Below are positions 1-6,295 of a DNA stretch of 16,188 nt, one piece after another (the stretch's first letter is position 1; the number at the start of each line of letters is the position of its first letter). The translations under genes were made by a program, and so were the position numbers. Source of the DNA: G026625185 sp035256645 (GTDB taxonomy: Bacteria > Desulfobacterota > WTBG01 > JAGOGO01); assembly GCA_035256645.1 (NCBI GenBank), contig DATEXU010000128.1, forward strand, positions 1 through 16,188. The letters are read 5' to 3'. Below the pieces are notes generated by a model, which saw only the letters and a program-made list of their open reading frames with translations, was not told the origin of the DNA and searched no databases.

Positions 1-179
1 AACATTATATTAAAGATTATCAGCTTTTTTCCAAAGCCGTGGTTATCTCCATGATAAAGGAAGGGAAAGAGGTAAAGTTTAATAACCTTACCAAAATATG
101 GGAATATGTTAGGGATAAAGAAAAGTTTTACGAGTATGTTAAGACCGAGACGACTAAATATCTTGAAGGGGTAAAATAA
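1..179 (+). CDS. ArsF-like protein, C-terminal fragment
   Basis: An open frame runs from the window edge (first full codon at base 3) to TAA at 177-179. It encodes about 58 residues, beginning HYIKDYQLFSKAVVISMIK and ending YVKTETTKYLEGVK. The pattern of a short beta strand, the NLTKIWEYVRDKEKFYEYVK helix and a lysine-rich end resembles the C-terminus of the small thioredoxin-like proteins annotated as ArsF family (nitrophenyl nitroreductase subunit). These commonly sit directly before an ArsG-type permease, and the next gene here is one. The stop codon abuts the GTG of that gene, so the two are almost certainly cotranscribed. The N-terminal part, where any redox cysteines would lie, is outside the window. 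The identity rests on resemblance to the family as remembered plus the neighbour. Confidence 0.7.
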   Translation, partial: HYIKDYQLFSKAVVISMIKEGKEVKFNNLTKIWEYVRDKEKFYEYVKTETTKYLEGVK

Positions 180-884
180 GTGAATGCCCTTGCAATTGGT
201 CTGACTTCGGCTCTTTGGCTTGGTATCCTAACCTCTATAAGCCCCTGCCCGTTAGCGACCAACATCGCCGCCATCTCATACATATCGAAAAATATTGTTC
301 ACCTGAAAGCGGTTTTACGAGCAGGGATTGCCTATACATTTGGTAGAATGGTTTCTTATGCATTAGTGGGGTTTATTATTGTTCAGTCTTTACTCAGTGT
401 GCCGGTTATTGCCCAATTTTTACAAAAATATATGAATAAGTTGCTTGGGCCTACTCTCATTATTTCCGGCCTATTTTTGCTGGAAGTTTTGAAAGTTAAT
501 ATATCTGGGTTTGCCTTATCCTCTGAGAAGCAAAATAAACTTGCTCAGAAAGGGGGAGTAATCGGTTCATTTGTTTTGGGCTTGCTTTTTGCGTTGTCTT
601 TTTGCCCAATTTCGGCAGGGTTGTTTTTCGGAAGCCTAATTCCCCTTGCCTTGCAAAGTAAATATGGATCAACTTTACCATTTATTTATGGTTTGGGAAC
701 AGGCCTTCCGGTTTTGTTGTTCTCTGTGGGCTTAGCCTTTGGAGCACAATCAGTCACAAAGTGGTTCCACAGAGTAGGCCGCCTTGAGTATTATGCGAGA
801 AAAATAACGGGGGTAATATTTATCGTTGCGGGTTTATTTTATTTGTGGACTTATGTGATTTTGGACCTTTTACAAGATTGGTGA
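180..884 (+). CDS. ArsG-like permease, CcdA/DsbD transmembrane family
   Basis: A polytopic membrane protein of 234 residues with about six hydrophobic segments. Two cysteines lie in matching positions of the two halves: C23 in the SPCPLATN motif and C142 in SFCPISAG. This is the layout of CcdA/DsbD-type membrane thiol carriers, which pass electrons from cytoplasmic thioredoxin across the membrane. The SPCPLATN start and the ArsF-like neighbour place it in the subgroup annotated as ArsG family aromatic arsenical efflux permease. A direct arsenical export role is database naming; thiol electron transfer is equally plausible. The GTG start lies immediately after the previous stop, with GAAGGGG at 165-171 placed 8 nt upstream. 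No ars regulator or arsenite pump is visible, so an arsenic role is not proven by context. Confidence 0.82.
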   Translation: MNALAIGLTSALWLGILTSISPCPLATNIAAISYISKNIVHLKAVLRAGIAYTFGRMVSYALVGFIIVQSLLSVPVIAQFLQKYMNKLLGPTLIISGLFLLEVLKVNISGFALSSEKQNKLAQKGGVIGSFVLGLLFALSFCPISAGLFFGSLIPLALQSKYGSTLPFIYGLGTGLPVLLFSVGLAFGAQSVTKWFHRVGRLEYYARKITGVIFIVAGLFYLWTYVILDLLQDW

Positions 885-921
885 TAAACATTTTCGTAGG
901 TATAAATCGTTGAAGGAGATT

Positions 922-1311
922 ATGATCGAGATTGCGGACTGTGCAATTAATTTAAATGCAGTTTCAGACCGGCTAAAAAAAGAAATTTCCGGTTCCTTAG
1001 TGACCCACTATGCTATTGTAAGGAGCACGGAGTCGGGAAAGAAAACCAATTCAATAAGGTTTGAACTGGAGGGTGACGCTGAAGAGGAAATGAGGGAATT
1101 AGAGAGAAGCCTCCGGTCAAAATGGCCGGTAGAAGACGTCCTTCTGATCCGAAGGATTGGAAAGTTATCCATTGGGGAGGTTATTTCAGTGGTTGCGGCC
1201 TCTGCGGAACACCGGGAATCTGCTTTTGGACTTTGCCAGGAAGCAGTGAATTGTTTCAAGAAAATGAAAACTTTCAAGAAAAAAGAAATATTTGAAAAAG
1301 AGGAGAAGTAG
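922..1311 (+). CDS. moaE: Molybdopterin synthase catalytic subunit MoaE
   Basis: MoaE pairs with thiocarboxylated MoaD in cytoplasmic molybdopterin synthase and converts cyclic pyranopterin monophosphate into molybdopterin. The central block has the family signature: RSKWPVEDVLLIRRIGKL, then SIGEVISVVAAS and AEHRESAFGLC. It is followed by the lysine-rich stretch FKKMKTFKKKE, which corresponds to the active-site lysines (Lys119 and Lys126 of the E. coli protein). The product is 129 residues, slightly short for the family because the N-terminal region is compact. I chose ATG 922, preceded by AAGGAG at 913-918, although the 3-nt spacing is short. TTG 910 in the same frame would add four residues. 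The stop at 1309-1311 lies one base before the next gene's start. No moaD, moaA or moaC is visible here. Confidence 0.85.
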   Translation: MIEIADCAINLNAVSDRLKKEISGSLVTHYAIVRSTESGKKTNSIRFELEGDAEEEMRELERSLRSKWPVEDVLLIRRIGKLSIGEVISVVAASAEHRESAFGLCQEAVNCFKKMKTFKKKEIFEKEEK

Positions 1312-1312
1312 A

Positions 1313-2434
1313 TTGCAACCTAAAAACCACTATAACCGGATGGAATGGGGAGGAGCGTTTGGTGACCTGGGAACCCTGATACCCTTTGTGGTTGCTTATA
1401 TCACCGTGGTAGGAATAGATCCACTGGGTCTTCTTTTTATGTTTGGAATTTGCAAAATAGCCGCAGGCTTGTATTACAAAACCCCGGTACCTATTCAGCC
1501 CATGAAAGCTATCGGGGCCGCGGCGATTGCGGGAGGTGCCAGCCCTTTAATGATTTTTGGGGCAGGGATTACCACGGGAATATTCTGGTTTATTCTCGGC
1601 ATTACCGGCACTATTAAAGTGGTAACCCGGCTTGTTAGTAAACCGGTAACTCGGGGGATTATACTCGGTCTGGGCCTTTCATTTATGGCGGAAGGAATTA
1701 AAAGGATGCGAACCACCCCTTTGCTTGCGGGTATTGCTCTCGTGGTTACCTATCTGCTTTTGACTAATCCCAAGATACCCGCTATCTTTGTTCTCTTGAT
1801 CATCGGGGTTATCTCCTCCCTTATCATGAACCGGGATCTGATTACTGAACTGGCAAAAATTCACCTCGGATTCAAACTACCCATTTTCACCCTTGGGGGT
1901 TTAAGCTGGGGTGATATTGTGAAAGGCACCTTGATTTTCACGATACCACAAATACCACTTACTATCGGAAACGGCGTAATTGCCACTGCTGCTGAAAACA
2001 ATGAGCTTTTTCCGGATAGAGAGGTAAGTGAAAGGAAGTTAGCCATATCTACGGGTATCATGAATCTGATTTCTCCTTTATTCGGTGGTGTTCCGATGTG
2101 TCATGGTGCAGGGGGTATGGCCGGGCATGTTCGTTTTGGTGCGAGAACTGGTGGCGCCTTGGTCATCCTGGGAACGATTGTTGTTATTATTGCCTTGTTT
2201 TTCAGTGAATCGGTTTCTATTATTTTCAAAATTTTCCCCAATGCTATCCTGGGAGTTATTCTTTTTTTTGCCGGAGCGGAATTAGCCATCGTGGTAAAAG
2301 ATATTGGTGATAATAAGACTGATTTTTATGTGATGCTTATTGTGGCTGTTTTTGCCATGTGGAATATGGGAGTGGCTTTTCTTGTCGGCGTGATTCTCTA
2401 CAATGCCTTAATAAAAGGATGGGTGAAGATTTGA
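1313..2434 (+). CDS. MOT1-family molybdate/sulfate transporter
   Basis: A membrane carrier of 373 residues with roughly ten hydrophobic segments. It matches the putative sulfate/molybdate transporter family (MOT1, distantly related to SulP). Recognisable blocks are GGAFGDLGTLIPF near the N-terminus, PVPIQPMKAIGAAAI, FTIPQIPLTIGNGVIATA, and FGGVPMCHGAGGMAGHVRFG near residues 250-275. MOT1 proteins take up molybdate at low concentration, although some bacterial members may carry sulfate. Linkage to moaE upstream and to a molybdopterin-binding protein and fmdE downstream favours molybdate. TTG 1313 is preferred because AGGAG at 1301-1305 lies 7 nt upstream and the codon follows the moaE stop directly. 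TTG 1292, seven codons earlier, lies inside moaE and lacks a site. It converges on the next gene with a 21-bp gap. Confidence 0.85.
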   Translation: MQPKNHYNRMEWGGAFGDLGTLIPFVVAYITVVGIDPLGLLFMFGICKIAAGLYYKTPVPIQPMKAIGAAAIAGGASPLMIFGAGITTGIFWFILGITGTIKVVTRLVSKPVTRGIILGLGLSFMAEGIKRMRTTPLLAGIALVVTYLLLTNPKIPAIFVLLIIGVISSLIMNRDLITELAKIHLGFKLPIFTLGGLSWGDIVKGTLIFTIPQIPLTIGNGVIATAAENNELFPDREVSERKLAISTGIMNLISPLFGGVPMCHGAGGMAGHVRFGARTGGALVILGTIVVIIALFFSESVSIIFKIFPNAILGVILFFAGAELAIVVKDIGDNKTDFYVMLIVAVFAMWNMGVAFLVGVILYNALIKGWVKI

Positions 2435-2455
2435 TTAATTATTCGCCATGCAACC

Positions 2456-3490
2456 TTACGCTCCTTTCCCAAAACCACAGTGCGGAAATTCGCAGGTGGG
2501 ACAATCGAGGCAGAGGCCTCCATGCCCTAATTTTGCTATTTCCGGTTTTCCGATCTTTTCCCCGGCTAAAACCCTCGGCAGAATTAAATCAAAGATAGTA
2601 TTTTTATGGTACATCCCACAGGCCGGAACTCCCAAGATAGGAATTTCACCACTATAGGCCATTAAAAACATCGCACCCGGTAATACTGAAGCGCCATATG
2701 AAGCGATGGTGGCGCCGATTTCTTTTACCCCCTTTGACGTGAGATCATCTGGGTCCACCGACATCCCACCGGTAAGAATAATTAATTGAGCACCAGCAGT
2801 GATCAGGTCTTTTATCCCCTCGGCGATCATAGTGACATCATCAGGAGCAAAAATGACTTTTATGATTTCCGAACCGATGTTTTTTATCTTTTCCCGCATT
2901 ATTGGTTCAAAAGCATCCTTGATACGGCCATGATATACTTCACTTCCGGTGATCAGAAGGCCAGCCTTTACTGACCTTAAGGGTAAAACTTCGACTATTT
3001 TTCCATATTCTAATGATAAGTTTTCGACTTTATCCACCGTTTGTCTTTTTATTAACAACGGAATTGCTCTCGTGCCCGCAAGCATTTCTCCCTTTTTCAC
3101 CAGAAAATTATTGTGGCGGGTAGCACACATTACCTCATCGAGAAGGTTGAGTTCTTCCAAAGCTTCACTATTTATCCGGAGTAACCCATCATAAGCCGCA
3201 TAGAGGTTGACCCGTCCTTCTTTTACTTCGTCAGAAAGATAAACCCCTTTGCCGGCGATCGCCCTGGCAATTCGTTCCCCGGCTTCATTTTCGTGGACTT
3301 CATCATCAGTTATTTTCAGAACAAAGAGATTTTCCTTTCCCAGGTCAAGTAAGCGGGGGATATCATCCTTAGTGATAATGTGCCCTTTTTTAAAAGCGCG
3401 TCCTTTAAACTCATGATGTGCCTTAATCTCGGTGATGTCATGAGCAAGAACTGTTCCAATTGCATCTTCTACTTTAATCTTTTCTAACAT
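2456..3490 (-). CDS. Molybdopterin-binding MoeA-like protein with C-terminal Cys cluster
   Basis: This 344-residue protein carries a MoCF_biosynth (MogA/MoeA-type) domain in its second half. Motifs are LLITGSEVY near residue 180, LTGGMSVDPDDLTSKG near 240, and GVPACGMYHKNTIFDLILPR near 290. These form the pterin-phosphate pocket in the family. The N-terminal half has a MoeA-like start (VEDAIGTVLAHDITEI) but is shorter than in true MoeA (about 410 residues). The C-terminus ends in GLCLDCPTCEFPHCGFGKG, with C327, C330, C333 and C338, a spacing suited to a metal or iron-sulfur site. It probably binds or hands over molybdopterin; molybdate insertion itself is not shown. ATG 3490 has only a weak upstream purine run. 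It lies 81 bp downstream of fmdE on the same strand, so cotranscription from the fmdE promoter is likely. Confidence 0.8.
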   Translation of the reverse strand: MLEKIKVEDAIGTVLAHDITEIKAHHEFKGRAFKKGHIITKDDIPRLLDLGKENLFVLKITDDEVHENEAGERIARAIAGKGVYLSDEVKEGRVNLYAAYDGLLRINSEALEELNLLDEVMCATRHNNFLVKKGEMLAGTRAIPLLIKRQTVDKVENLSLEYGKIVEVLPLRSVKAGLLITGSEVYHGRIKDAFEPIMREKIKNIGSEIIKVIFAPDDVTMIAEGIKDLITAGAQLIILTGGMSVDPDDLTSKGVKEIGATIASYGASVLPGAMFLMAYSGEIPILGVPACGMYHKNTIFDLILPRVLAGEKIGKPEIAKLGHGGLCLDCPTCEFPHCGFGKGA

Positions 3491-3571
3491 GGTACTACTT
3501 TTTTGGTAATAATTTTTATTATCAGTGCTTGAAAAGAGGGGGCCACTCCATCTGTTGGTTGATAGGAATGT

Positions 3572-4162
3572 TTATTTCAGCGGAGCATAATAAAGGGGCA
3601 GGTTCGCACAGCGCCGACAGAGTGTTTTGTCATCCTTTATTATTTCCCAACCCTTAATAATTTCCTCGCCGCATAAAGTACACGCAGTCCGTTTGGGGGG
3701 CGGGCCGGGCATTTCCCGTTCTGGGACCTCAACTCGAACCTCTTCTACAACAAAAAGATCGTTGTCGGTCATTTGCTTATAAGCTTCTATATAGACATGA
3801 TTGCTATCGGTCAAATCAGGAAAAAGCGCCTTGGCTTTATTGCGGGAATCAGGATGCACAGAAATCCGGAAGGCTTTTTTGGACTCCACATTCAAAAACG
3901 TAGCCGCCATAATCCCATAGTTGATGACTTTAAGAGTGCGTCGCCCCAGCGAACAACCCGTTACGCTTTGGATACCATCAGTAGCACACCGGTCAATTTC
4001 AACCCAGGTAATTAATTTTTTGCGGGTTTTGGGACTATTAGGATCGTTTATGCCATGCATTCGGCATGCCAGAAAAGCCATCCTGACTCCCAATATTATC
4101 CCGGCGCAGACACTCCCGTGAAATGCTCCGGCCTTTTGATAGAGAGATTGTATGTCATCCAT
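3572..4162 (-). CDS. FmdE family protein with C-terminal zinc finger
   Basis: A protein of 196 residues. Residues 10-130 form an FmdE domain, named after the E subunit of molybdenum formylmethanofuran dehydrogenase. Motifs are AFHGSVCAGIILGVRMA (C19), VEIDRCATDGIQSVTGCSLG (C59, D62, C70) and NYGIMAATF. The C-terminus is a four-cysteine zinc finger (C161, C164, C182, C185) that ends close to the stop. In bacteria such FmdE-finger proteins sit beside molybdenum or tungsten enzyme and cofactor genes; a catalytic role is not established. The next gene downstream is the molybdopterin-binding protein, which supports a role in molybdoenzyme maturation or pterin handling. I chose ATG 4162, preceded by AAGG about 8 nt upstream. 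GTG 4171 and ATG 4168 in the same frame overlap that site. Confidence 0.85.
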   Translation of the reverse strand: MDDIQSLYQKAGAFHGSVCAGIILGVRMAFLACRMHGINDPNSPKTRKKLITWVEIDRCATDGIQSVTGCSLGRRTLKVINYGIMAATFLNVESKKAFRISVHPDSRNKAKALFPDLTDSNHVYIEAYKQMTDNDLFVVEEVRVEVPEREMPGPPPKRTACTLCGEEIIKGWEIIKDDKTLCRRCANLPLYYAPLK

Positions 4163-4204
4163 GGTCATCACCTTGATGATGAGAACTGGTTAGCGTTTTA
4201 AAGA

Positions 4205-4233
4205 ATCTTATTGTCACAATAACGTTATGACAA
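4205..4233 (-). promoter_or_regulatory. Probable fmdE promoter with overlapping palindromic operator
   Basis: On the minus strand, TTGTCA (4233-4228) and TAAGAT (4210-4205) are separated by exactly 17 nt, about 45 bp upstream of the fmdE start. The spacer and -10 box are covered by a perfect palindrome, TTATTGTcACAATAA at 4208-4222. A second palindrome, ATAACGTTAT at 4219-4228, overlaps it. Such placement is typical of a repressor site. The ATAACGTTA core with an ATTGT block nearby recalls the ModE site of E. coli modA, but the arrangement is not identical and no ModE gene is visible. The promoter match is a pattern only. Confidence 0.5.
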
Positions 4234-4440
4234 ATTTCCATAGCAGTCAAGAAAAAATATGTTTTTTTGTAATTTTCGCCGGATCTTCAAGACATTGTCA
4301 CTCGAAGAGCGAGTTTCACATAATATTGTAAACCTGGTTTCAATATGGATAAGGGGGGCAGTCTCATAATAGTTATTATAAACGTTTTTGGCCGAATTGC
4401 CATTAGCGCACGAATGCTCTCTTGTAACACGAAACAAGGG

Positions 4441-4547
4441 TAAACCCCGTTAAAAAGATTTCACACGGAGCATTTACCCCGTGCTTCTTCAGCCTTTTAG
4501 ATATTTGATAGCTAACAGGGCAAGCGGGGCATTTCTAACGGGGTAAG
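4441..4547. repeat. Dispersed inverted-repeat element, short copy (107 bp)
   Basis: The element starts TAAACCCCGTTA and ends TAACGGGGTAAG, so its ends are near-perfect inverted repeats of about 11 bp. It aligns without other gaps to the element at 10463-10604, except that the latter has 35 extra bases after the ATTTACCCCGTG block. The last 64 bases of both copies differ at about nine positions. It encodes no protein and lies between genes. It resembles a MITE or another short non-autonomous palindromic element; the outermost TA on each side could be a TA target duplication, but this is inference. Confidence 0.8.
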
Positions 4548-4779
4548 AAATCTTATTGCGTAATTCGGGAGGGAACATTGGTCCTGATTTGAGAGGGTAT
4601 AGCGAAAAAGTAACAGCGAGAATAAATGATTTTAACTGAACCTAAAGCATGACTGTAATACTGATAATAGCAAGGTACTATGAAAAAAAGGGCATTACAG
4701 ACAAGACATGAACTCAACTTTGTGTGAAAGTGGTTTGAAGATACTCATGACAGCCTTTGATGATGGCAATGCTCAATAT

Positions 4780-4826
4780 AGGAGCACCCAATAATGGAGG
4801 ATTCAATAGGCTCCTTCACTTTTTTT
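4780..4826 (+). terminator. Terminator-like hairpin
   Basis: AGGAGC at 4780-4785 pairs with GCTCCT at 4810-4815 across a 24-nt loop, and a run of seven T begins at 4820. The stem is only six base pairs and the loop is long, so it would be a weak terminator. No gene ends just upstream on this strand, so if real it would end a short untranslated transcript. Confidence 0.25.
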
Positions 4827-4839
4827 ATTGTCACAATGA
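4825..4839. promoter_or_regulatory. Second copy of the TTATTGTCACAAT palindrome
   Basis: The 15-mer here is TTATTGTCACAATGA. It matches the fmdE promoter palindrome at 4208-4222 in 14 of 15 positions and keeps the core ATTGTcACAAT dyad. It lies 28 bp upstream of the -35 box of the H1-like/HU operon. The repeat of such a specific dyad in front of two divergent transcription units suggests a shared regulator. The factor is unknown. Confidence 0.5.
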
Positions 4840-4867
4840 AAAAAATGCATAAAAATAAAAAAAACTC

Positions 4868-4896
4868 TTTACATCGCCTTTACAACGTAGTATAAA
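4868..4896 (+). promoter_or_regulatory. Sigma-70-like promoter of the H1-like/HU operon
   Basis: TTTACA at 4868-4873 and TATAAA at 4891-4896 are separated by 17 bp, each matching the consensus in five of six positions. A second TTTACA at 4879-4884 is too close to serve with the same -10. Transcription would start near 4903, leaving a leader of about 45 nt before the ATG at 4949. Confidence 0.65.
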
Positions 4897-4948
4897 GAAT
4901 CAAATTATTATTAAATCCTCATCAATCCTTAAACAGGAGGTAGGTATT

Positions 4949-5143
4949 ATGGCTACAGCAAAACAGCTTGCATTACGGATCAAATATGCCAAAACGAGCT
5001 TAACCTCATTAACCAAGAAGCTTGGCGCAGGAAAAGCAAAACTGAAATCGCTTGAAGCAGATCTAAAAAAAGCAAAAGCTGCAGCAGGGCAAAAGAAACC
5101 AGTAAAGAAAGCCGCCCCAAAAAGGAAAGCAAAAAAGCGGTAA
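4949..5143 (+). CDS. Histone H1-like lysine/alanine-rich small basic protein
   Basis: A 64-residue protein with 19 lysines and three arginines. Residues 1-45 look like a helix or short coiled coil (leucines at 18, 21, 25, 32, 35 and 39). The tail QKKPVKKAAPKRKAKKR is of the histone H1 type, with K, A and P only and no fold. Such tails bind and neutralise DNA non-specifically, so a nucleoid role is likely. The start is set by AGGAGG at 4935-4940, 8 nt before the ATG. The HU gene begins 27 bp after the stop under the same promoter, so both DNA-binding proteins would be made together. I do not recognise a named family for the N-terminal half. The ribosome binding site and the downstream HU gene argue that it is real despite its length. 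Confidence 0.8.
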   Translation: MATAKQLALRIKYAKTSLTSLTKKLGAGKAKLKSLEADLKKAKAAAGQKKPVKKAAPKRKAKKR

Positions 5144-5170
5144 AAAAATTAAGCGAGGAGGGATATAAAG

Positions 5171-5446
5171 ATGAATAAGGCGGATTTGGTAGATGCAGTT
5201 GCCAAGGTAACAAAAACAAAAAAATCAGCCAGCGCGGTAGTTGATTGTGTGATTGATACTATTACTAAAGCCCTCAAGAAAAAAGAAGCGGTAACCCTGA
5301 TTGGTTTTGGAACCTTTGGTGCGAGGAAAAGGAAAGCCAGAAATGGAAGGAATCCTCAAACCGGAGCGAAAATAAAAATAAAGGCCAAAACTGTCCCTGT
5401 GTTTAAACCAGGGAAAGCACTGAAGGATGCTGTTGGACGTTCTTAA
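5171..5446 (+). CDS. HU family DNA-binding protein
   Basis: A typical 91-residue HU protein, the dimeric nucleoid protein that bends DNA. All family blocks are present: MNKADLVDAVAKVTKTKKSA (helices 1 and 2), VTLIGFGTFGARKRKARNGR (saddle), RNPQTG at the base of the DNA-intercalating arm, and the C-terminal helix KPGKALKDAV. AGGAGG at 5156-5161 lies 9 nt before the ATG. It is the second gene of an operon with the H1-like gene and is followed by a strong terminator. HU and IHF subunits are hard to tell apart by eye, but the RNPQTG arm and the lack of IHF-specific features favour HU. The pairing with an H1-like protein is the notable point. Confidence 0.95.
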   Translation: MNKADLVDAVAKVTKTKKSASAVVDCVIDTITKALKKKEAVTLIGFGTFGARKRKARNGRNPQTGAKIKIKAKTVPVFKPGKALKDAVGRS

Positions 5447-5471
5447 CTAAGTCTTCAATAGATTATCACGT

Positions 5472-5511
5472 AAGAGCCTCCAAGCTTAAATAAGCTTGAG
5501 AGGCTCTTTTT
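5472..5511 (+). terminator. Rho-independent terminator after HU
   Basis: AAGAGCCTC at 5472-5480 pairs with GAGGCTCTT at 5500-5508, and the inner CAAGCTTA (5481-5488) pairs with TAAGCTTG (5491-5498). One unpaired A (5499) interrupts the stem, and a T-run follows to 5511. It lies 25 bp after the HU stop and ends the H1-like/HU operon. Confidence 0.9.
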
Positions 5512-5704
5512 CATACTAACGAAAGCGAATAACGGAGTTACGTTTCAGAAACTGCCGCTCCCCCAGTCACTTGATTTTTTTCTCAGAGTATGTCAAAATC
5601 TTTTCAGGTGAGTGAATTGAAACTTTAAGTCCATGAAAGCGAAGATCAGAACGCTTTCTTGTTTAGAGAATAAAAGGATCCACCATATAGAGGAGGATTA
5701 ATAC

Positions 5705-6214
5705 GTGAAACTATTTTGTCCTTATTGTACCAAGGAAATAGATCAGGATACCCTCCAATGCCCTTTTTGCGGCACTTCATACGCATCCGAAACAATTCAG
5801 CTTTTGACCGAAATTGTTAAAGTCGCCGCCGAAGAAGGTCCCACTGAACGTCGACGGTTTATCCGCATTCCCAAGAAATTTAAACTTGTTTATTCAACTC
5901 CCAAAGCATTTGTAGAACACTACCTCAGTAATATTGGCCAAGGCGGGGTATTTATCCCAACGAACGCTCCTCTGGAGGCGGGAACTCAATGTGATCTAAA
6001 AATTGTCCTGCCGGATGGAAAAGCAGAAATCGAGGTGTTTTGTGAGGTGACATGGAATCAAAAGGAAGAAGTAGTGACCCCCGAAGGGATATCCTTAGCC
6101 GGAATGGGAGTAAAATTTTTAAATCTCTCTCCCGAAGGCAGAGAAAGAATAGATGCAATTTGCAAGGAAAGAGAAAAAGAAATAGATAAAATTCTTGGTC
6201 GGAAAAAATCTTAA
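5705..6214 (+). CDS. Zinc-ribbon PilZ domain protein (TIGR02266-like)
   Basis: A 169-residue protein. A short zinc ribbon (C5, C8, C19, C22) precedes a linker and a PilZ domain at about residues 46-160. PilZ domains bind cyclic di-GMP through an RxxxR motif and a D/NxSxxG motif. Here RRRFIR (R50, R54) is intact, while the second motif reads NIGQGG (N76, G78, G81), with glycine replacing the usual serine. Cyclic di-GMP binding is therefore likely but not certain. The FIPTNAPLEAGT block matches the PilZ subtype common in delta-proteobacteria. The GTG start has AGGAGG at 5691-5696, 8 nt upstream. The gene stands alone between the HU terminator and the LysR gene, so its target process cannot be told from context. 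Confidence 0.85.
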   Translation: MKLFCPYCTKEIDQDTLQCPFCGTSYASETIQLLTEIVKVAAEEGPTERRRFIRIPKKFKLVYSTPKAFVEHYLSNIGQGGVFIPTNAPLEAGTQCDLKIVLPDGKAEIEVFCEVTWNQKEEVVTPEGISLAGMGVKFLNLSPEGRERIDAICKEREKEIDKILGRKKS

Positions 6215-6295
6215 GCAATGACAAACCTTCATGACGTGGTTTCTGAACAATAATTTTCCGAACGATGCTTATGGGAACGGAGTCCAGAACTTATA

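Larger units (their letters stand above)
4172..4948. other. Gene-free stretch between fmdE and the H1-like gene
   Basis: No convincing coding frame is present in these 777 bases. The stretch holds the fmdE promoter and operator, the repeat element at 4441-4547, and an inverted repeat CTGTAAT (4653-4659) with ATTACAG (4694-4700). It also holds a terminator-like hairpin at 4780-4826, a second copy of the TTATTGTCACAAT palindrome at 4825-4839, and the promoter of the H1-like/HU operon. The part between 4548 and 4770 shows nothing else I can name. Confidence 0.7.

Noticed and set aside
2359..2657. Plus-strand frames over the end of the MoeA-like gene
   Set aside because: They are antisense shadows of the well-supported minus-strand gene and have no ribosome binding site.
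4225..4437. Minus-strand frame of 70 codons upstream of fmdE
   Set aside because: No recognisable domain or ribosome binding site; it lies in AT-rich DNA that carries the fmdE promoter.
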